From CAWKAV01 sp963847735 (GTDB lineage: Bacteria; Desulfobacterota; Desulfuromonadia; Desulfuromonadales; BM103), in contig CAWKAV010000027.1 in NCBI GenBank assembly GCA_963847735.1, positions 17,719 to 81,718 of the forward strand: a DNA stretch of 64,000 bases, in the 5' to 3' direction. The position numbers and the translations under genes were made by a program. The notes below the pieces were generated by a model. The model did no database searches, was not told the DNA's origin, and saw only the letters and a list, made by a program, of their open reading frames with translations. Positions 27,223 to 35,954 of this stretch are shown here, piece after piece (position 1 is the first letter of the stretch; each line of letters starts with the position of its first letter).

Positions 27223-28335
27223 ATGACAACCCAGTCAGAACAATTCATGCAAAAAGCAATAGAGCTTGCCCGCAAAGGTCTGGGGAGAACTGCACCCAAT
27301 CCTCCGGTTGGAGCCGTGCTGGTGCGTGATGGCAAGGTCGTCGGAGAGGGCTTCCATCCTGCGGCCGGTCAGCCGCACGCAGAAATATTCGCCTTGCATG
27401 ACGCTGGTGATCTGGCCCGGGGCGCGACCCTTTATGTCACTCTGGAACCCTGCTGTCATCATGGGCGGACCGGTCCCTGCACCGAAGCGTTGATCTCTGC
27501 CGGCATCAAGAAAGTTTTTGTGGGCGTGCAGGATCCGAATCCACAGGTTGCCGGCAAGGGTGTCATGCGTTTGCGGGAAGCCGGAGTCGAGGTCGTTTGT
27601 AATCTTGTCATGGATGAGTGCCAGACGTTGATAGCACCCTTTGCCAAACATCTATCCAGTGGTTTGCCTTATGTTGTCTTCAAGGCAGCGATGACTCTGG
27701 ATGGGCAAACGGCAACCGGCAATGGTGATTCACGCTGGATTTCCTGTGCTGCGAGTCGCGAGATGGTCCATCACCTCAGGAACCAGGTTGATGGCGTCAT
27801 GGTCGGCTCAGGGACCGTCAAGCATGACAACCCACGTCTGACAACCAGACTTGCCGTGAACGGCCGTGATCCGGTTCGTATTGTGTTCGATGGCAAACTG
27901 GAGACTTCACCGCAGTCAACGGTGTATTGTCAAAAATCAGAGGCAAGAACCATTCTGGTGACTTCTGCCGAACAGGGTGAAGAGGCTTTGCAACCGTACC
28001 GGGCCGCCGGTGTGGAGGTTCTGCAGGTCCCACCAACCGCTGATGGCCTGGACTTGCATGGAGCTCTTCTTGAACTTGGCAAAAGAAATTTTCAGTATCT
28101 CTTGCTGGAGGGTGGCAGCGTCCTTGGCGGAGCGATGATGCGGGCGGGGTTGGTGGATCGCGTCATGATATTTGTGGCCCCGAAACTGCTCTGTGGCGTC
28201 GGGCGCAACTTGTTGGATGGTGATGGCGTTGCTACAATCGAAGAGTCCCGCAGGTTGATCAATTTGCGAGCGCGCCAGATTGATACGGATATCCTGTTAG
28301 AAGGGGAGGTGCAGCATGTTCACCGGCCTGATTGA
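27223..28335 (+). CDS. ribD: Bifunctional riboflavin biosynthesis deaminase/reductase RibD
   Basis: RibD carries out the deamination and side-chain reduction steps that follow GTP cyclohydrolase II. The 370-residue protein has an N-terminal deaminase domain (NPPVGAVLV, HAEIFAL, ECCHHGRTGPC-type PCCHHGRTGPCTEAL) and a C-terminal NADPH-dependent reductase domain (FKAAMTLDGQTAT, LLEGGSVLGGAMM). The ATG at 27223 is preferred; an upstream TTG at 27211 has no better signal. An ATG at 27247 is also possible. No FMN riboswitch could be recognised in the short leader. It overlaps ribE by 20 bases. Confidence 0.94.
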   Translation: MTTQSEQFMQKAIELARKGLGRTAPNPPVGAVLVRDGKVVGEGFHPAAGQPHAEIFALHDAGDLARGATLYVTLEPCCHHGRTGPCTEALISAGIKKVFVGVQDPNPQVAGKGVMRLREAGVEVVCNLVMDECQTLIAPFAKHLSSGLPYVVFKAAMTLDGQTATGNGDSRWISCAASREMVHHLRNQVDGVMVGSGTVKHDNPRLTTRLAVNGRDPVRIVFDGKLETSPQSTVYCQKSEARTILVTSAEQGEEALQPYRAAGVEVLQVPPTADGLDLHGALLELGKRNFQYLLLEGGSVLGGAMMRAGLVDRVMIFVAPKLLCGVGRNLLDGDGVATIEESRRLINLRARQIDTDILLEGEVQHVHRPD

Positions 28336-28963
28336 AGACCTTGGCATATTGCGCGATATCCGCACCGGATCTGACCAGGCTCGATTGACTGTTGCGACCG
28401 GTCTGCCGATGGCGGAGCTCAGCCTGGGTGAGAGTATTGCCGTCAATGGTGTCTGCCTGACAGTGACGTCTTTCGGCGACGGCGTTTTCGCGGCTGATGT
28501 CTCTCCGGAAACCCTCGATTGCACAACCCTGGGGCGACTCTCACGCGGGACCAGGGTTAACCTTGAACGCGCCTTGCGCCTCTCCGATCGACTGGGAGGA
28601 CATCTGGTCACCGGTCATATCGACGGTCAGGCCCGTCTCATTGAACGTCGTCAGGATGGCAATGCCTGGCGTTTTGCATTTCAGGCCGATACGAGCGTCA
28701 TCTCCCTGCTTGTCGCAAAAGGCAGCGTTGCCATTGACGGCGTCAGCCTGACGGTTAATGAAGTGACCGGGTCTTCTTTCTCATTGGCGATTATCCCGCA
28801 CACGATAAGATTGACAACCTTACAGGATCGCAGAATCGGTGAAGACGTTAATGTCGAAACGGATCTGATAGGTAAATATGTTGCGAAATTTGTCCAGGAT
28901 GGAACCTCAGCAAAACCACGAGAAGTGACGATGGATCTCCTTGCCAAGAGTGGCTTTTTGTGA
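28316..28963 (+). CDS. ribE: Riboflavin synthase alpha chain
   Basis: Converts two molecules of 6,7-dimethyl-8-ribityllumazine to riboflavin and a pyrimidine product. The 215-residue protein begins MFTGLIEDLG and has two lumazine-binding barrel repeats: SIAVNGVCLTVTS and SVAIDGVSLTVNEV are matching motifs, with GGHLVTGHIDG between. The length is typical. Its start lies inside the end of ribD, so the two are coupled. Some systems name this gene ribC. Confidence 0.95.
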   Translation: MFTGLIEDLGILRDIRTGSDQARLTVATGLPMAELSLGESIAVNGVCLTVTSFGDGVFAADVSPETLDCTTLGRLSRGTRVNLERALRLSDRLGGHLVTGHIDGQARLIERRQDGNAWRFAFQADTSVISLLVAKGSVAIDGVSLTVNEVTGSSFSLAIIPHTIRLTTLQDRRIGEDVNVETDLIGKYVAKFVQDGTSAKPREVTMDLLAKSGFL

Positions 28964-29008
28964 GATATTTTCAAGTCTTGCTGAATAATTAGACAATCAG
29001 GGATTATT

Positions 29009-30214
29009 ATGCCGTTAGATCGTGTCAAAGATGCACTTGAAGATATTCGCCAAGGCAAAATGGTCATTCTGGTTGATGATGAGGATCGTGAGAATGAAGG
29101 CGATCTTTGCATGGCCGCAGAAATGGTCACCGCTGAAGCCGTGAATTTTATGGCCAGGGAAGGGCGTGGCCTGATCTGTCTGACCCTGACTGAAGAACGC
29201 GCTGATCATCTCGGCCTGCCACTGATGGTCCAGGAAAATTCTTCCTCTTTTGGTACGGCGTTTACGGTCTCAATTGAGGCGCGTCGAGGTGTAACCACAG
29301 GCATCTCTGCAGCAGATCGCGCCCTCACGATTCAGGTTGCCATAGCCGATGCAACCACGGCGCAGGACCTGGCCCGTCCGGGGCATGTCTTCCCGCTCCG
29401 CGCTAAAAAAGGCGGGGTCATGGTGCGGGCCGGGCAGACCGAGGGCTCTGTCGATCTTGCGCGACTGGCCGGTCTGAAGCCGGCCGGTATGATCTGCGAA
29501 ATCATGAATGATGACGGTACCATGGCGCGCATGCCTGAACTTCGCAAGTTTGCAGAAAAACACCAGCTGCGCATTGTTGCAATTGCCGATATGGTAGCCT
29601 ATCGGATGCGCAAGGAGTTGCTGATTACGCGCGCTGCTATGACCCGTCTGCCGACCCAGTCCGGTGGCGAATTCCAAGCCATTGTTTATGATAACGCCGT
29701 CGACAAGTGCCAGCATCTGGCACTCTACAAAGGAGAGATCAGCTCTGACAAACCGCTGCTGGTCAGAGTCCACTCCGAATGCCTGACCGGAGACGTGTTC
29801 GGCTCGGAACGTTGTGATTGCGGCGAGCAGTTGCACGCAGCCATGCGTATGATTGAAGCGGAGGGTGCTGGCGTTATTCTGTACATGCGCCAGGAAGGGC
29901 GTGGCATCGGCCTCGTCAATAAACTCAAAGCGTATAACCTGCAGGATGAAGGGCACGATACCGTTGAAGCCAATGAGGTGCTTGGCTTCCAGGCCGACCT
30001 GCGTGATTACGGGATCGGTGCCCAGATTTTGAATGAGCTTGGCGTACGCAAAATCCGCCTTTTGACCAATAACCCGCGCAAGATTATCGGTCTTGAAGGT
30101 TATGGCCTGGAGATCGTTGAACGGGTCGCGATTGAGGTGCCTGCCAACAAGAGCAATCTGAAATACCTCAAGACCAAGCAGGAAAAGTTGGGTCACTTGC
30201 TTGAAAATTTATAG
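29009..30214 (+). CDS. ribBA: Bifunctional DHBP synthase / GTP cyclohydrolase II RibBA
   Basis: This 401-residue enzyme supplies both branches of riboflavin synthesis. The N-terminal half (about 1-200) is 3,4-dihydroxy-2-butanone-4-phosphate synthase with DDEDRENEGDL and GHVFPLRAKKGGVM. The C-terminal half (from about 205) is GTP cyclohydrolase II with the zinc cysteines in CLTGDVFGSERCDCGEQL, the RQEGRGIGL loop and LLTNNPRK. An AGGGAT precedes the ATG at 29009. It lies between ribE and ribH in a full rib operon. Confidence 0.95.
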   Translation: MPLDRVKDALEDIRQGKMVILVDDEDRENEGDLCMAAEMVTAEAVNFMAREGRGLICLTLTEERADHLGLPLMVQENSSSFGTAFTVSIEARRGVTTGISAADRALTIQVAIADATTAQDLARPGHVFPLRAKKGGVMVRAGQTEGSVDLARLAGLKPAGMICEIMNDDGTMARMPELRKFAEKHQLRIVAIADMVAYRMRKELLITRAAMTRLPTQSGGEFQAIVYDNAVDKCQHLALYKGEISSDKPLLVRVHSECLTGDVFGSERCDCGEQLHAAMRMIEAEGAGVILYMRQEGRGIGLVNKLKAYNLQDEGHDTVEANEVLGFQADLRDYGIGAQILNELGVRKIRLLTNNPRKIIGLEGYGLEIVERVAIEVPANKSNLKYLKTKQEKLGHLLENL

Positions 30215-30259
30215 TTTCGGGGCAGATCGTTCCGGACCATGTTTAACGGGAGGCCAGAG

Positions 30260-30724
30260 ATGCCGAAAATTATTGAAGGAAAACTTGATGCCAAGGGGCT
30301 GCGCGTTGGCTTGCTGGTGAGCCGGTTCAATAGTTTTATCAGCGAACGTCTTGTCGAAGGTGCCGTCGATGCACTTTTACGTCACGGAGCCGAGCCTGAG
30401 GAGATCAGTGTTGTCAGAGTCCCGGGAGCTTACGAAATTCCGCCAGCGGCTAAAAGGATGGCCGATTCCGGTCGCTATGATGCAATTGTCTGTCTCGGTG
30501 CGGTTATTCGTGGTGCAACTCCGCATTTTGATTATGTCAGCGCCGAAGTCTCCAAGGGGGTTGCCTCTGTTTCCCTCGAGTCAGGTATCCCGGTCGCCTT
30601 TGGAGTGTTGACCACGGACACCATAGAGCAGGCCATTGAACGCGCGGGCAGCAAAGCGGGCAACAAGGGCTTTGATGCGGCGATGGCTGCCATTGAAATG
30701 GCTAATCTCTACAAGGCGCTATAA
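30260..30724 (+). CDS. ribH: 6,7-dimethyl-8-ribityllumazine synthase
   Basis: RibH condenses the RibB and RibD-branch products to lumazine. The 154-residue protein has the phosphate-binding and catalytic loop GAVIRGATPHFDYV and RVPGAYEIPPAAK. The ATG at 30260 is chosen because GGGAGG lies six bases upstream; the frame is open to an ATG at 30239 but that adds seven non-conserved residues. It forms large icosahedral shells in related bacteria. nusB follows after six bases. Confidence 0.96.
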   Translation: MPKIIEGKLDAKGLRVGLLVSRFNSFISERLVEGAVDALLRHGAEPEEISVVRVPGAYEIPPAAKRMADSGRYDAIVCLGAVIRGATPHFDYVSAEVSKGVASVSLESGIPVAFGVLTTDTIEQAIERAGSKAGNKGFDAAMAAIEMANLYKAL

Positions 30725-30730
30725 CTGAAA

Positions 30731-31204
30731 ATGGCACGCGGAATCAGACGTCAAGGGCGCGAAATGGCCCTGAAATTACTCTACAGTCTGGCAGACCATG
30801 AAGGGGGGTCTCTTGATCATGTGTTGGGTGATTTCTGGGAAAACTTCCGGTTCCGTAATGATGTCCTCGGCGAAGTGGTCGAAGACGAGTCGACGCTGTT
30901 GCAACCTGAAGTCAGACAGTTCTCCGAGCTCCTGGTCCGTGGTGTGACCGAGAATCTCGAACGGATTGACCAGGAACTTAACTCGTATTCAACCAATTGG
31001 GCTCTTGACCGTATGGCGAGAGTTGATCTGGCTATTCTGAGGCTGGCAGCGTTTGAGCTGATGTATAGCCCGGATGTTCCGCATAATGTCGTGATCAATG
31101 AGGCCATTGAACTCGGCAAACGCTTTGGCACCTTGGAAACGTCATCCTTCATCAATGGTGTTCTGGATCACCTCGCACAACAACACCGAACCCTGTTGCC
31201 ATGA
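30731..31204 (+). CDS. nusB: Transcription antitermination factor NusB
   Basis: NusB binds boxA with NusE (S10) and allows RNA polymerase to read through rRNA operons. The 157-residue helical protein starts MARGIRRQGREMALKLLYSL and has the helices RMARVDLAILRLAAFELMY and VVINEAIELGKRFGT, all typical. The ribH-nusB order is widespread. Its last four bases overlap the start of the next gene. Confidence 0.95.
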   Translation: MARGIRRQGREMALKLLYSLADHEGGSLDHVLGDFWENFRFRNDVLGEVVEDESTLLQPEVRQFSELLVRGVTENLERIDQELNSYSTNWALDRMARVDLAILRLAAFELMYSPDVPHNVVINEAIELGKRFGTLETSSFINGVLDHLAQQHRTLLP

Positions 31205-31662
31205 TTCCCTCGGAGAGAGTGGCCCTTTCTGCTGATGCCCTGCCCGGTGAAGCTGTCGTGGCGCTCTATTTTTCAGATCAACGGCCTCTTGATGGGCCTG
31301 CCGCACTCCTGGACTGGCGCCTGGATGGGCAGTTGACCAGGATGCTTCTTGACAAAGAGGTTGGTGGCCGCGCCGGAGAACACGTGATGTTGCAGAATAA
31401 TGGCAAACTTCATGTGGATTGGATTCTTTTCGTCGGTGGCGGCAAGTGGCATGGTCTCTGTACGGACACTCATGCCTCCCTGGTCAGGCATATGCTGAGT
31501 GTTGCCAGCCGGGCTGGTTTTAAAGATGTGTCCCTGGCATTCACACCGCATGATGAGATGGGCCCCGAAGATTTGCAGCTACAGATCAACGATGCCCTGC
31601 GGCTCGAGGGGACAGGGATAGAAGTGTGTCGCTTTTCGTGTGAAGCGGCTGTTTCAGTTTAG
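31201..31662 (+). CDS. Stand-alone protein resembling the M17 aminopeptidase N-terminal domain
   Basis: This 153-residue protein has a macro-like alpha/beta pattern with PAALLDWRLDGQLTRML, HVDWILFVGGGKW and a terminal acidic loop. That arrangement resembles the N-terminal, non-catalytic domain of leucyl aminopeptidase (PepA), which in PepA helps hexamer formation and DNA binding. The metal-binding catalytic domain is absent. It overlaps nusB by four bases (ATGA) and lies 46 bases before hom. The family similarity is by pattern only; no function can be given. Confidence 0.6.
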   Translation: MIPSERVALSADALPGEAVVALYFSDQRPLDGPAALLDWRLDGQLTRMLLDKEVGGRAGEHVMLQNNGKLHVDWILFVGGGKWHGLCTDTHASLVRHMLSVASRAGFKDVSLAFTPHDEMGPEDLQLQINDALRLEGTGIEVCRFSCEAAVSV

Positions 31663-31708
31663 GTGGGCGGCGTTGACGCCCCTTAGTCTTTTTGAAAAGG
31701 TTCGTGAC

Positions 31709-33019
31709 ATGAAGAATATCAAAGTTGGATTGCTCGGTTTCGGAACGGTCGGCACCGGTGTCGTGAGAGTTATGCAACAGAACCAGGCCCTGATGGCCAG
31801 CCGCCTTGGCGCGAGCGTTGAACTGGCACGAATCGCTGATCTTGATACTGCGACTGACCGTGGGGTAACGCTTGCTCCCGGTCTATTGACTGATAATGCG
31901 CAGGCTCTTCTGAATGATCCCGATATAGACATCGTCATCGAGTTGATCGGTGGTTATGAACCCGCACGCACCTTTGTGCTTCAGGCAATCCGCAACGGTA
32001 AACATGTCGTGACTGCCAACAAGGCCCTGCTTGCCATCCACGGCGAGGAAATTTTCAGTGCCGCAGAGGAGGCAGGGGTCAGCGTCATGTTCGAGGCCTC
32101 GGTCGGCGGTGGAATTCCGGTGATTTCGGCCATCAAGGAAAATCTCGGCACCAACAACTTCTCTGCGATTTACGGCATCCTTAACGGCACCTGCAATTAT
32201 ATCCTGACAAAAATGGATGAAGAGGGGGCCGGTTTTTCCGAAGTGCTGGCAGATGCCCAGAAGCAGGGTTACGCAGAAGCGGATCCGACCTTTGACATTG
32301 AAGGGATCGACACTGCCCACAAGCTTGCCCTGCTGCTCAGCCTCTGTTTCGGCACAAAGGTTGATTTCAACCAGATCTATACCGAAGGCATCAGCAAGGT
32401 GACCGCGCTTGATATCGAATATGCACGCGATTTCGGCTACAAGCTTAAATTGCTTGCGATCGGCAAGCGTGACGGTGATCTGATTGAGGCCCGGGTGCAT
32501 CCCACCATGATTCCCGCAGATTATTCCCTGTCTGCGATCAGCGGTGTCTTCAACAGCGTCCGCCTGGTCGGCGATTTCTCAGGGCCGGTTATGTTCTCCG
32601 GATTCGGTGCCGGAAGGGATGCGACCGCCAGCGCTGTTATGGGTGATGTCCTGTCGATTGCCCGAGATATGAAAAGCAGTTCCGGCATCAGGACGCCGGC
32701 CCTCGGTTGTCGGCAGGGGCAGCTGGCTTGCTACAAAATCAAGCCAATGGAACAAATTTTTACCCACTATTATCTGAGGTTCACTGTCAAGGACCAGCCC
32801 GGTGTTCTGGGTCAGATAGCCAGCATCCTAGGCAAGCACGAAATCAGCATCGAATCAATGATTCAGCCTCATCGTCACACCGCAGAAGCTGTGCCGATCG
32901 TCTTTATGACTCATGTGGCGAAAGAGCGTAACGTGGTTGCTGCCTTGGTAGAAATTAATCAGTTGGATGTGATTCAGAAAGAGACGCTGCTGATTCGTGT
33001 TGAGGAGAATCTGGAATAG
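31709..33019 (+). CDS. hom: Homoserine dehydrogenase
   Basis: Reduces aspartate semialdehyde to homoserine, the branch point to threonine and methionine. The 436-residue protein has the NAD(P) fold GLLGFGTVGTGVV, the substrate loop LTKMDEEGAGFSEVLADAQ with GYAEADPTFDIEGID, and a C-terminal ACT domain (RFTVKDQPGVLGQIASIL) that usually gives feedback control by threonine. AAAAGG eight bases before the ATG at 31709 supports this start over 31640. The metY gene for the next methionine step lies close by on the other strand. Confidence 0.95.
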   Translation: MKNIKVGLLGFGTVGTGVVRVMQQNQALMASRLGASVELARIADLDTATDRGVTLAPGLLTDNAQALLNDPDIDIVIELIGGYEPARTFVLQAIRNGKHVVTANKALLAIHGEEIFSAAEEAGVSVMFEASVGGGIPVISAIKENLGTNNFSAIYGILNGTCNYILTKMDEEGAGFSEVLADAQKQGYAEADPTFDIEGIDTAHKLALLLSLCFGTKVDFNQIYTEGISKVTALDIEYARDFGYKLKLLAIGKRDGDLIEARVHPTMIPADYSLSAISGVFNSVRLVGDFSGPVMFSGFGAGRDATASAVMGDVLSIARDMKSSSGIRTPALGCRQGQLACYKIKPMEQIFTHYYLRFTVKDQPGVLGQIASILGKHEISIESMIQPHRHTAEAVPIVFMTHVAKERNVVAALVEINQLDVIQKETLLIRVEENLE

Positions 33020-33086
33020 GTGGGTGCAAAAGTCTCGTGGTTTGTGGTTAATGATTCCTTAACCCCGAACCCTGAGCCAAATCCAC

Positions 33087-33551
33087 TTATCCTCCCAGTT
33101 GCCCGGTCTGCCGCAGCGCCTCGTAAAGAATGATTCCGGCCGCCGTGGAAAGATTCAGGCTGCGGACAGCCGGGCCGCGGATTGGAATGCGAATTGAGTG
33201 ATCGGCATTAAGCCGCAAAAGTTCTTCAGAAAGCCCCAGCGTTTCCTTACCGAAAACCAGCAAGTCCCCCGGCCTGAAGTCAGCTTCAGTGTAGCTTTTG
33301 GCGGCTTTTTTTGAGGTATACCAGAAACGTCCCTCCGGGAAGCTTGCCTGCAATTCAACCAGATCTGTCCATTGACGAACGTCCACCGCGCTCCAGTAAT
33401 CAAGTCCCGCCCGTTTCAAATGTTTGTCGTCAATGGAAAAACCGAGCTTGCCAACCAGGTGCAAAACGGTGCCAGTTGCGGCACAGAGTCGTGCAATATT
33501 ACCGGTGTTCGGTGGAATTTCAGGCTCAATAAGAACAATATGAAATGACAT
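33087..33551 (-). CDS. trmL: tRNA (cytidine/uridine-34-2'-O)-methyltransferase TrmL
   Basis: A small 154-residue SPOUT methyltransferase that methylates the wobble ribose of tRNA-Leu isoacceptors. Motifs are VLIEPEIPPNTGNIARLC at the N-terminus, DLLVFGKETLGL, and the knot end RIPIRGPAVRSLNLSTAAG. It is the minimal form of the family, without an extra RNA-binding domain. It ends near the hom stop on the opposite strand, and a tRNA-Leu gene lies about 4 kb away, with no implied link. Confidence 0.94.
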   Translation of the reverse strand: MSFHIVLIEPEIPPNTGNIARLCAATGTVLHLVGKLGFSIDDKHLKRAGLDYWSAVDVRQWTDLVELQASFPEGRFWYTSKKAAKSYTEADFRPGDLLVFGKETLGLSEELLRLNADHSIRIPIRGPAVRSLNLSTAAGIILYEALRQTGQLGG

Positions 33552-33562
33552 GACGATGAGGA

Positions 33563-33724
33563 TTACTTTTCACAGCAAGGCCGCCAGCGGCGGTGGAGCC
33601 AGAACCACTGGCTGTTCTCAGGCCGACGATAGGAGAACGCCGTGATTAGCGGTCTCTGAAGAGCTCTGACCAGCGTCGCAATACAGATAAAGGGAATATA
33701 TTCCAGCCAGTTGCGTATAAACAT
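33563..33724 (-). pseudogene. Apparent internally deleted lipid A acyltransferase (LpxL/HtrB) remnant
   Basis: The 53-codon frame joins two ends of a lipid A acyltransferase. RNWLEYIPFICIATLVRAL resembles the N-terminal membrane helix of LpxL-type enzymes. PENSQWFWLHRRWR resembles their C-terminal motif. The roughly 240-residue catalytic middle, with HxxxxD, is missing. The ATG at 33724 has AGGAC close upstream. The gene product would not be catalytic. The match is by eye only. Confidence 0.4.
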
Positions 33725-33785
33725 GCGTCCTGAAAACATCTGTTTTTGGTGAGGAGAAGATAGCACGGGTCATGCCGATGAGCAA

Positions 33786-33814
33786 AAGAAAAGCGGGCGA
33801 AAATGCCCGCTTTT
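33786..33814 (-). terminator. Terminator downstream of metY
   Basis: AAAAGCGGGC and GCCCGCTTTT form a perfect 10-bp stem with a six-base loop. On the minus strand the stem is followed by TTCTTTTGCT. It lies 25 bases after the metY stop. Confidence 0.85.
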
Positions 33815-33839
33815 CAATGTTGAATTTAGAGATAAACGA

Positions 33840-35126
33840 TTACTGGCTGGCTTTGAGCGCCTGGTCAAGATCCTCAATGATATCCTCAACATCTTCGATG
33901 CCGACCGAGACGCGGATGTAATCCGGGCTGACCCCGGCCGCGATCTGTTCTGCATCAGAGAGTTGCTGATGGGTGGTGCTGCCGGGGTGGATAACCAGAG
34001 TCTTGGCATCACCTATATTCGCCAGATGACTGCATAGTTTGACAGAATCAATGAATTTTGTGCCCGCCTCGCGGCCGCCCTTGATGCCGAAACCAAGGAT
34101 CGCGCCCTGTCCTGCCGGCAGGTAGCGCTGGGCCCGTTCATAATCCGGATGACTCTTGAGACCGGGGAAATTCACCCATGCCACCGAAGGATGCCCTTCA
34201 AGGAACCGGGCGACCTTGAGAGCGTTTTCACAGTGGCGCGGCATGCGAACATGCAGGGTTTCCAGGCCCTGCAGAATCTGGAAGGAATTGAACGGTGAAA
34301 TACAGGGGCCCATGTCGCGCAGCAGCGTGATGCGCATCTTGAGAATATAGGCCATCGCGCCAAGCGCTTCGTGATAGATCAGGCCGTGATAGCTTGGATC
34401 AGGAGTCGTGTATTCGTCAAAACGTCCGCTCGACCAGTCAAACTTGCCGCTGTCAACGACTGCGCCGCCGATGCTTGTGCCATGACCGCCGATGAACTTG
34501 GTCAGCGAGTAACAGGCGATATCGGCGCCGTGTTCAAATGGCTTGAAGAGGAAAGGTGTTGCCACGGTATTATCGACAATATAGGGCAGGCCGTTAGCGT
34601 GGGCAATACGGGCAATCGCTTCAAAATCATCAACATTGTTCTTGGGGTTGCCGATGGTTTCGCTGAAAACCGCTTTGGTTTTCTCATCGATTGCCCCGGC
34701 AACGTTTGCGGGGTTGCTGCTGTCGACAAACTTGACGGTGATCCCCATGCGCTTCAGGGTGTAGTTGAACATGTTGTAGGTCCCGCCATAGAGATACTGG
34801 GTCGAGACGATATTGTCGCCGGTTTTGGCCAGGTTGAGGATGGCCAGGTTGATGGCGGCTGAACCGGAGGCCAGGGCCAGGGCGCCGACGCCACCGTCGA
34901 GCTCGGCGAGACGTTTTTCGAGCACATCGGTGGTCGGGTTCATCAGGCGGGTATAGATATTGCCCATTTCCGCGAGTGAGAAGAGATTGGCCGCATGCTC
35001 GCTCGAGTTGAAGACATAGGATGAGGTCTGGTAGATCGGCACAGCTCGCGAGTTGGTGGTTGGATCGGGAACCTGGCCTGCGTGCAGGGTTTTGGTGCCA
35101 AGGCGGTAATTGGGCTGGTCTGACAT
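33840..35126 (-). CDS. metY: O-acetylhomoserine sulfhydrylase MetY
   Basis: This PLP enzyme makes homocysteine (or methionine) from O-acetylhomoserine and sulfide or methanethiol. The 428-residue protein starts YRLGTKTLHAGQVPDPTT, has RLMNPTTDVLEKRLA, SGSAAINLAI and the PLP lysine in CYSLTKFIGGHGTS, and ends with the family C-terminus HPGSTTHQQL. AAGGAG eight bases before the ATG at 35126 fixes the start; the frame extends to 35168 without a ribosome-binding site. No SAM riboswitch was recognised upstream. Its position near hom fits methionine synthesis by direct sulfhydrylation. Confidence 0.94.
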   Translation of the reverse strand: MSDQPNYRLGTKTLHAGQVPDPTTNSRAVPIYQTSSYVFNSSEHAANLFSLAEMGNIYTRLMNPTTDVLEKRLAELDGGVGALALASGSAAINLAILNLAKTGDNIVSTQYLYGGTYNMFNYTLKRMGITVKFVDSSNPANVAGAIDEKTKAVFSETIGNPKNNVDDFEAIARIAHANGLPYIVDNTVATPFLFKPFEHGADIACYSLTKFIGGHGTSIGGAVVDSGKFDWSSGRFDEYTTPDPSYHGLIYHEALGAMAYILKMRITLLRDMGPCISPFNSFQILQGLETLHVRMPRHCENALKVARFLEGHPSVAWVNFPGLKSHPDYERAQRYLPAGQGAILGFGIKGGREAGTKFIDSVKLCSHLANIGDAKTLVIHPGSTTHQQLSDAEQIAAGVSPDYIRVSVGIEDVEDIIEDLDQALKASQ

Positions 35127-35330
35127 GGGTTTGTCTCCTTTTTTCCAGTAAATTCGGTGTATAATCATGCCAAATTTATCAGTTAAGTCAACAAGAAAAT
35201 GCGAACATTGTACGGTGAATTACTGTTAAATTGGAGTGTTCGTTTAGCAAACTGTCTTCATAATATCATTAATATGGGAGATGCCAATCTGGTGTTAAAT
35301 TTTGTGCTTGGGTTCATTTAAAAGGTAAAG

Positions 35331-35415
35331 ACCGGCGGCTCGCGTGCCGCCAGACGCCATACTTTTGCCCGGCAGCAAAAGTATGCAAAAGTGCCGCTCT
35401 CCTGGCGGAGGGCAT
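35331..35415 (+). repeat. Intergenic repeat, module A, copy 1
   Basis: Copy 1 of a module found again at 47373-47456. A 38-base core at 35358-35395 is identical to 47400-47437 and contains a perfect inverted repeat ATACTTTTGC/GCAAAAGTAT. An 18-base match TCTCCTGGCGGAGGGCAT follows at 35398-35415. The left edge, ACCGGCGGCTCGCGTGCC (35331-35348), recurs at 35858-35875, so a direct repeat frames about 510 bases here. No protein is encoded. I do not recognise a named repeat family. Confidence 0.8.
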
Positions 35416-35492
35416 GTGTTTGCCTGATTTTGTATTTTGTTGTGTTGTGTTCTTTGCTGATGAGGACGGTTCTGCGTGGAATCCAATGGCGG

Positions 35493-35525
35493 GGCCCCCG
35501 ATGATTTTTCGGGGGCCTTCTTCTC
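35493..35525 (+). terminator. Hairpin with pyrimidine tail inside repeat region 1
   Basis: GGCCCCCGA and TCGGGGGCC form a perfect 9-bp stem with a seven-base loop, followed by TTCTTCTCT. It is stable enough to act as a terminator. No gene lies immediately before it, so it may serve a small RNA or be part of the repeat. Confidence 0.5.
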
Positions 35526-35632
35526 TATAAGACTCTTGAGACAGACGAGGATTTGTGATGTTTGCATTCTTCTGCAAGCTGAAGAAAACAACAACCGCTT
35601 AATGTTCAGCTCCGGTGAATCTAAGTGGAATA

Positions 35633-35655
35633 GGGCCCGAAAAAGAATCGGGCCC
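35633..35655 (+). other. Second hairpin in repeat region 1
   Basis: GGGCCCGA and TCGGGCCC form an 8-bp stem with a seven-base loop. The stem sequence resembles the hairpin at 35493, as if duplicated. No T-run follows. The rest of 35127-35954 holds no gene that I can support. Confidence 0.5.
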
Positions 35656-35732
35656 CCGCCATTGTCAGCAACAAAGCACTGAACAGGTCATCAAGACAAA
35701 ACATCGATAAAAAACTGTAAAACCTCGCCAAC

Positions 35733-35830
35733 ACATGCCAAGCGCAGCGCAGGTCCTTTTTTTGGTGCCTTTTTTTAGACCAGTAAAAAAAGACACCCGG
35801 GTGTCGGCCGGGACCGACGGTTTTAATCTT
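35733..35830 (+). repeat. Intergenic repeat, module B, copy 1
   Basis: The 19-base ACATGCCAAGCGCAGCGCA at 35733-35751 is identical to 47684-47702. Both are followed by a T-rich and then A-rich stretch and by the shared CCGACGGTTTT. The spacing from module A is about 390 bases here and about 300 in the second copy. Together modules A and B look like the ends of one diverged element. Confidence 0.7.
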
Positions 35831-35857
35831 TTGATTTTACAGGATATTTGTAACAGA

Positions 35858-35895
35858 ACCGGCGGCTCGCGTGCCACCAAATTCCATACTTCTAT
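35858..35895 (+). repeat. Partial third copy of the left edge of module A
   Basis: ACCGGCGGCTCGCGTGCC at 35858-35875 repeats 35331-35348 exactly, and CCATACTT shortly after is also shared. Identity fades beyond that. It lies 60 bases before the rqcH start. Confidence 0.6.
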
Positions 35896-35954
35896 TCTTC
35901 ACAAAAAACAGAGACTGCTTGCAGTTCCCTCATCACTTGCTCTAATCTCTGCCC

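Noticed and set aside
29270..30196. A 308-codon frame antisense to ribBA
   Set aside because: RibBA is full length with all motifs on the plus strand; the opposite frame has none.
35127..35330. SAM riboswitch before metY
   Set aside because: None of the conserved SAM-I core sequences was found on the minus strand.
35280..35954. Insertion sequence or transposase remnant in the repeat region
   Set aside because: No transposase-like frame or terminal inverted repeats; only non-coding repeats and hairpins.
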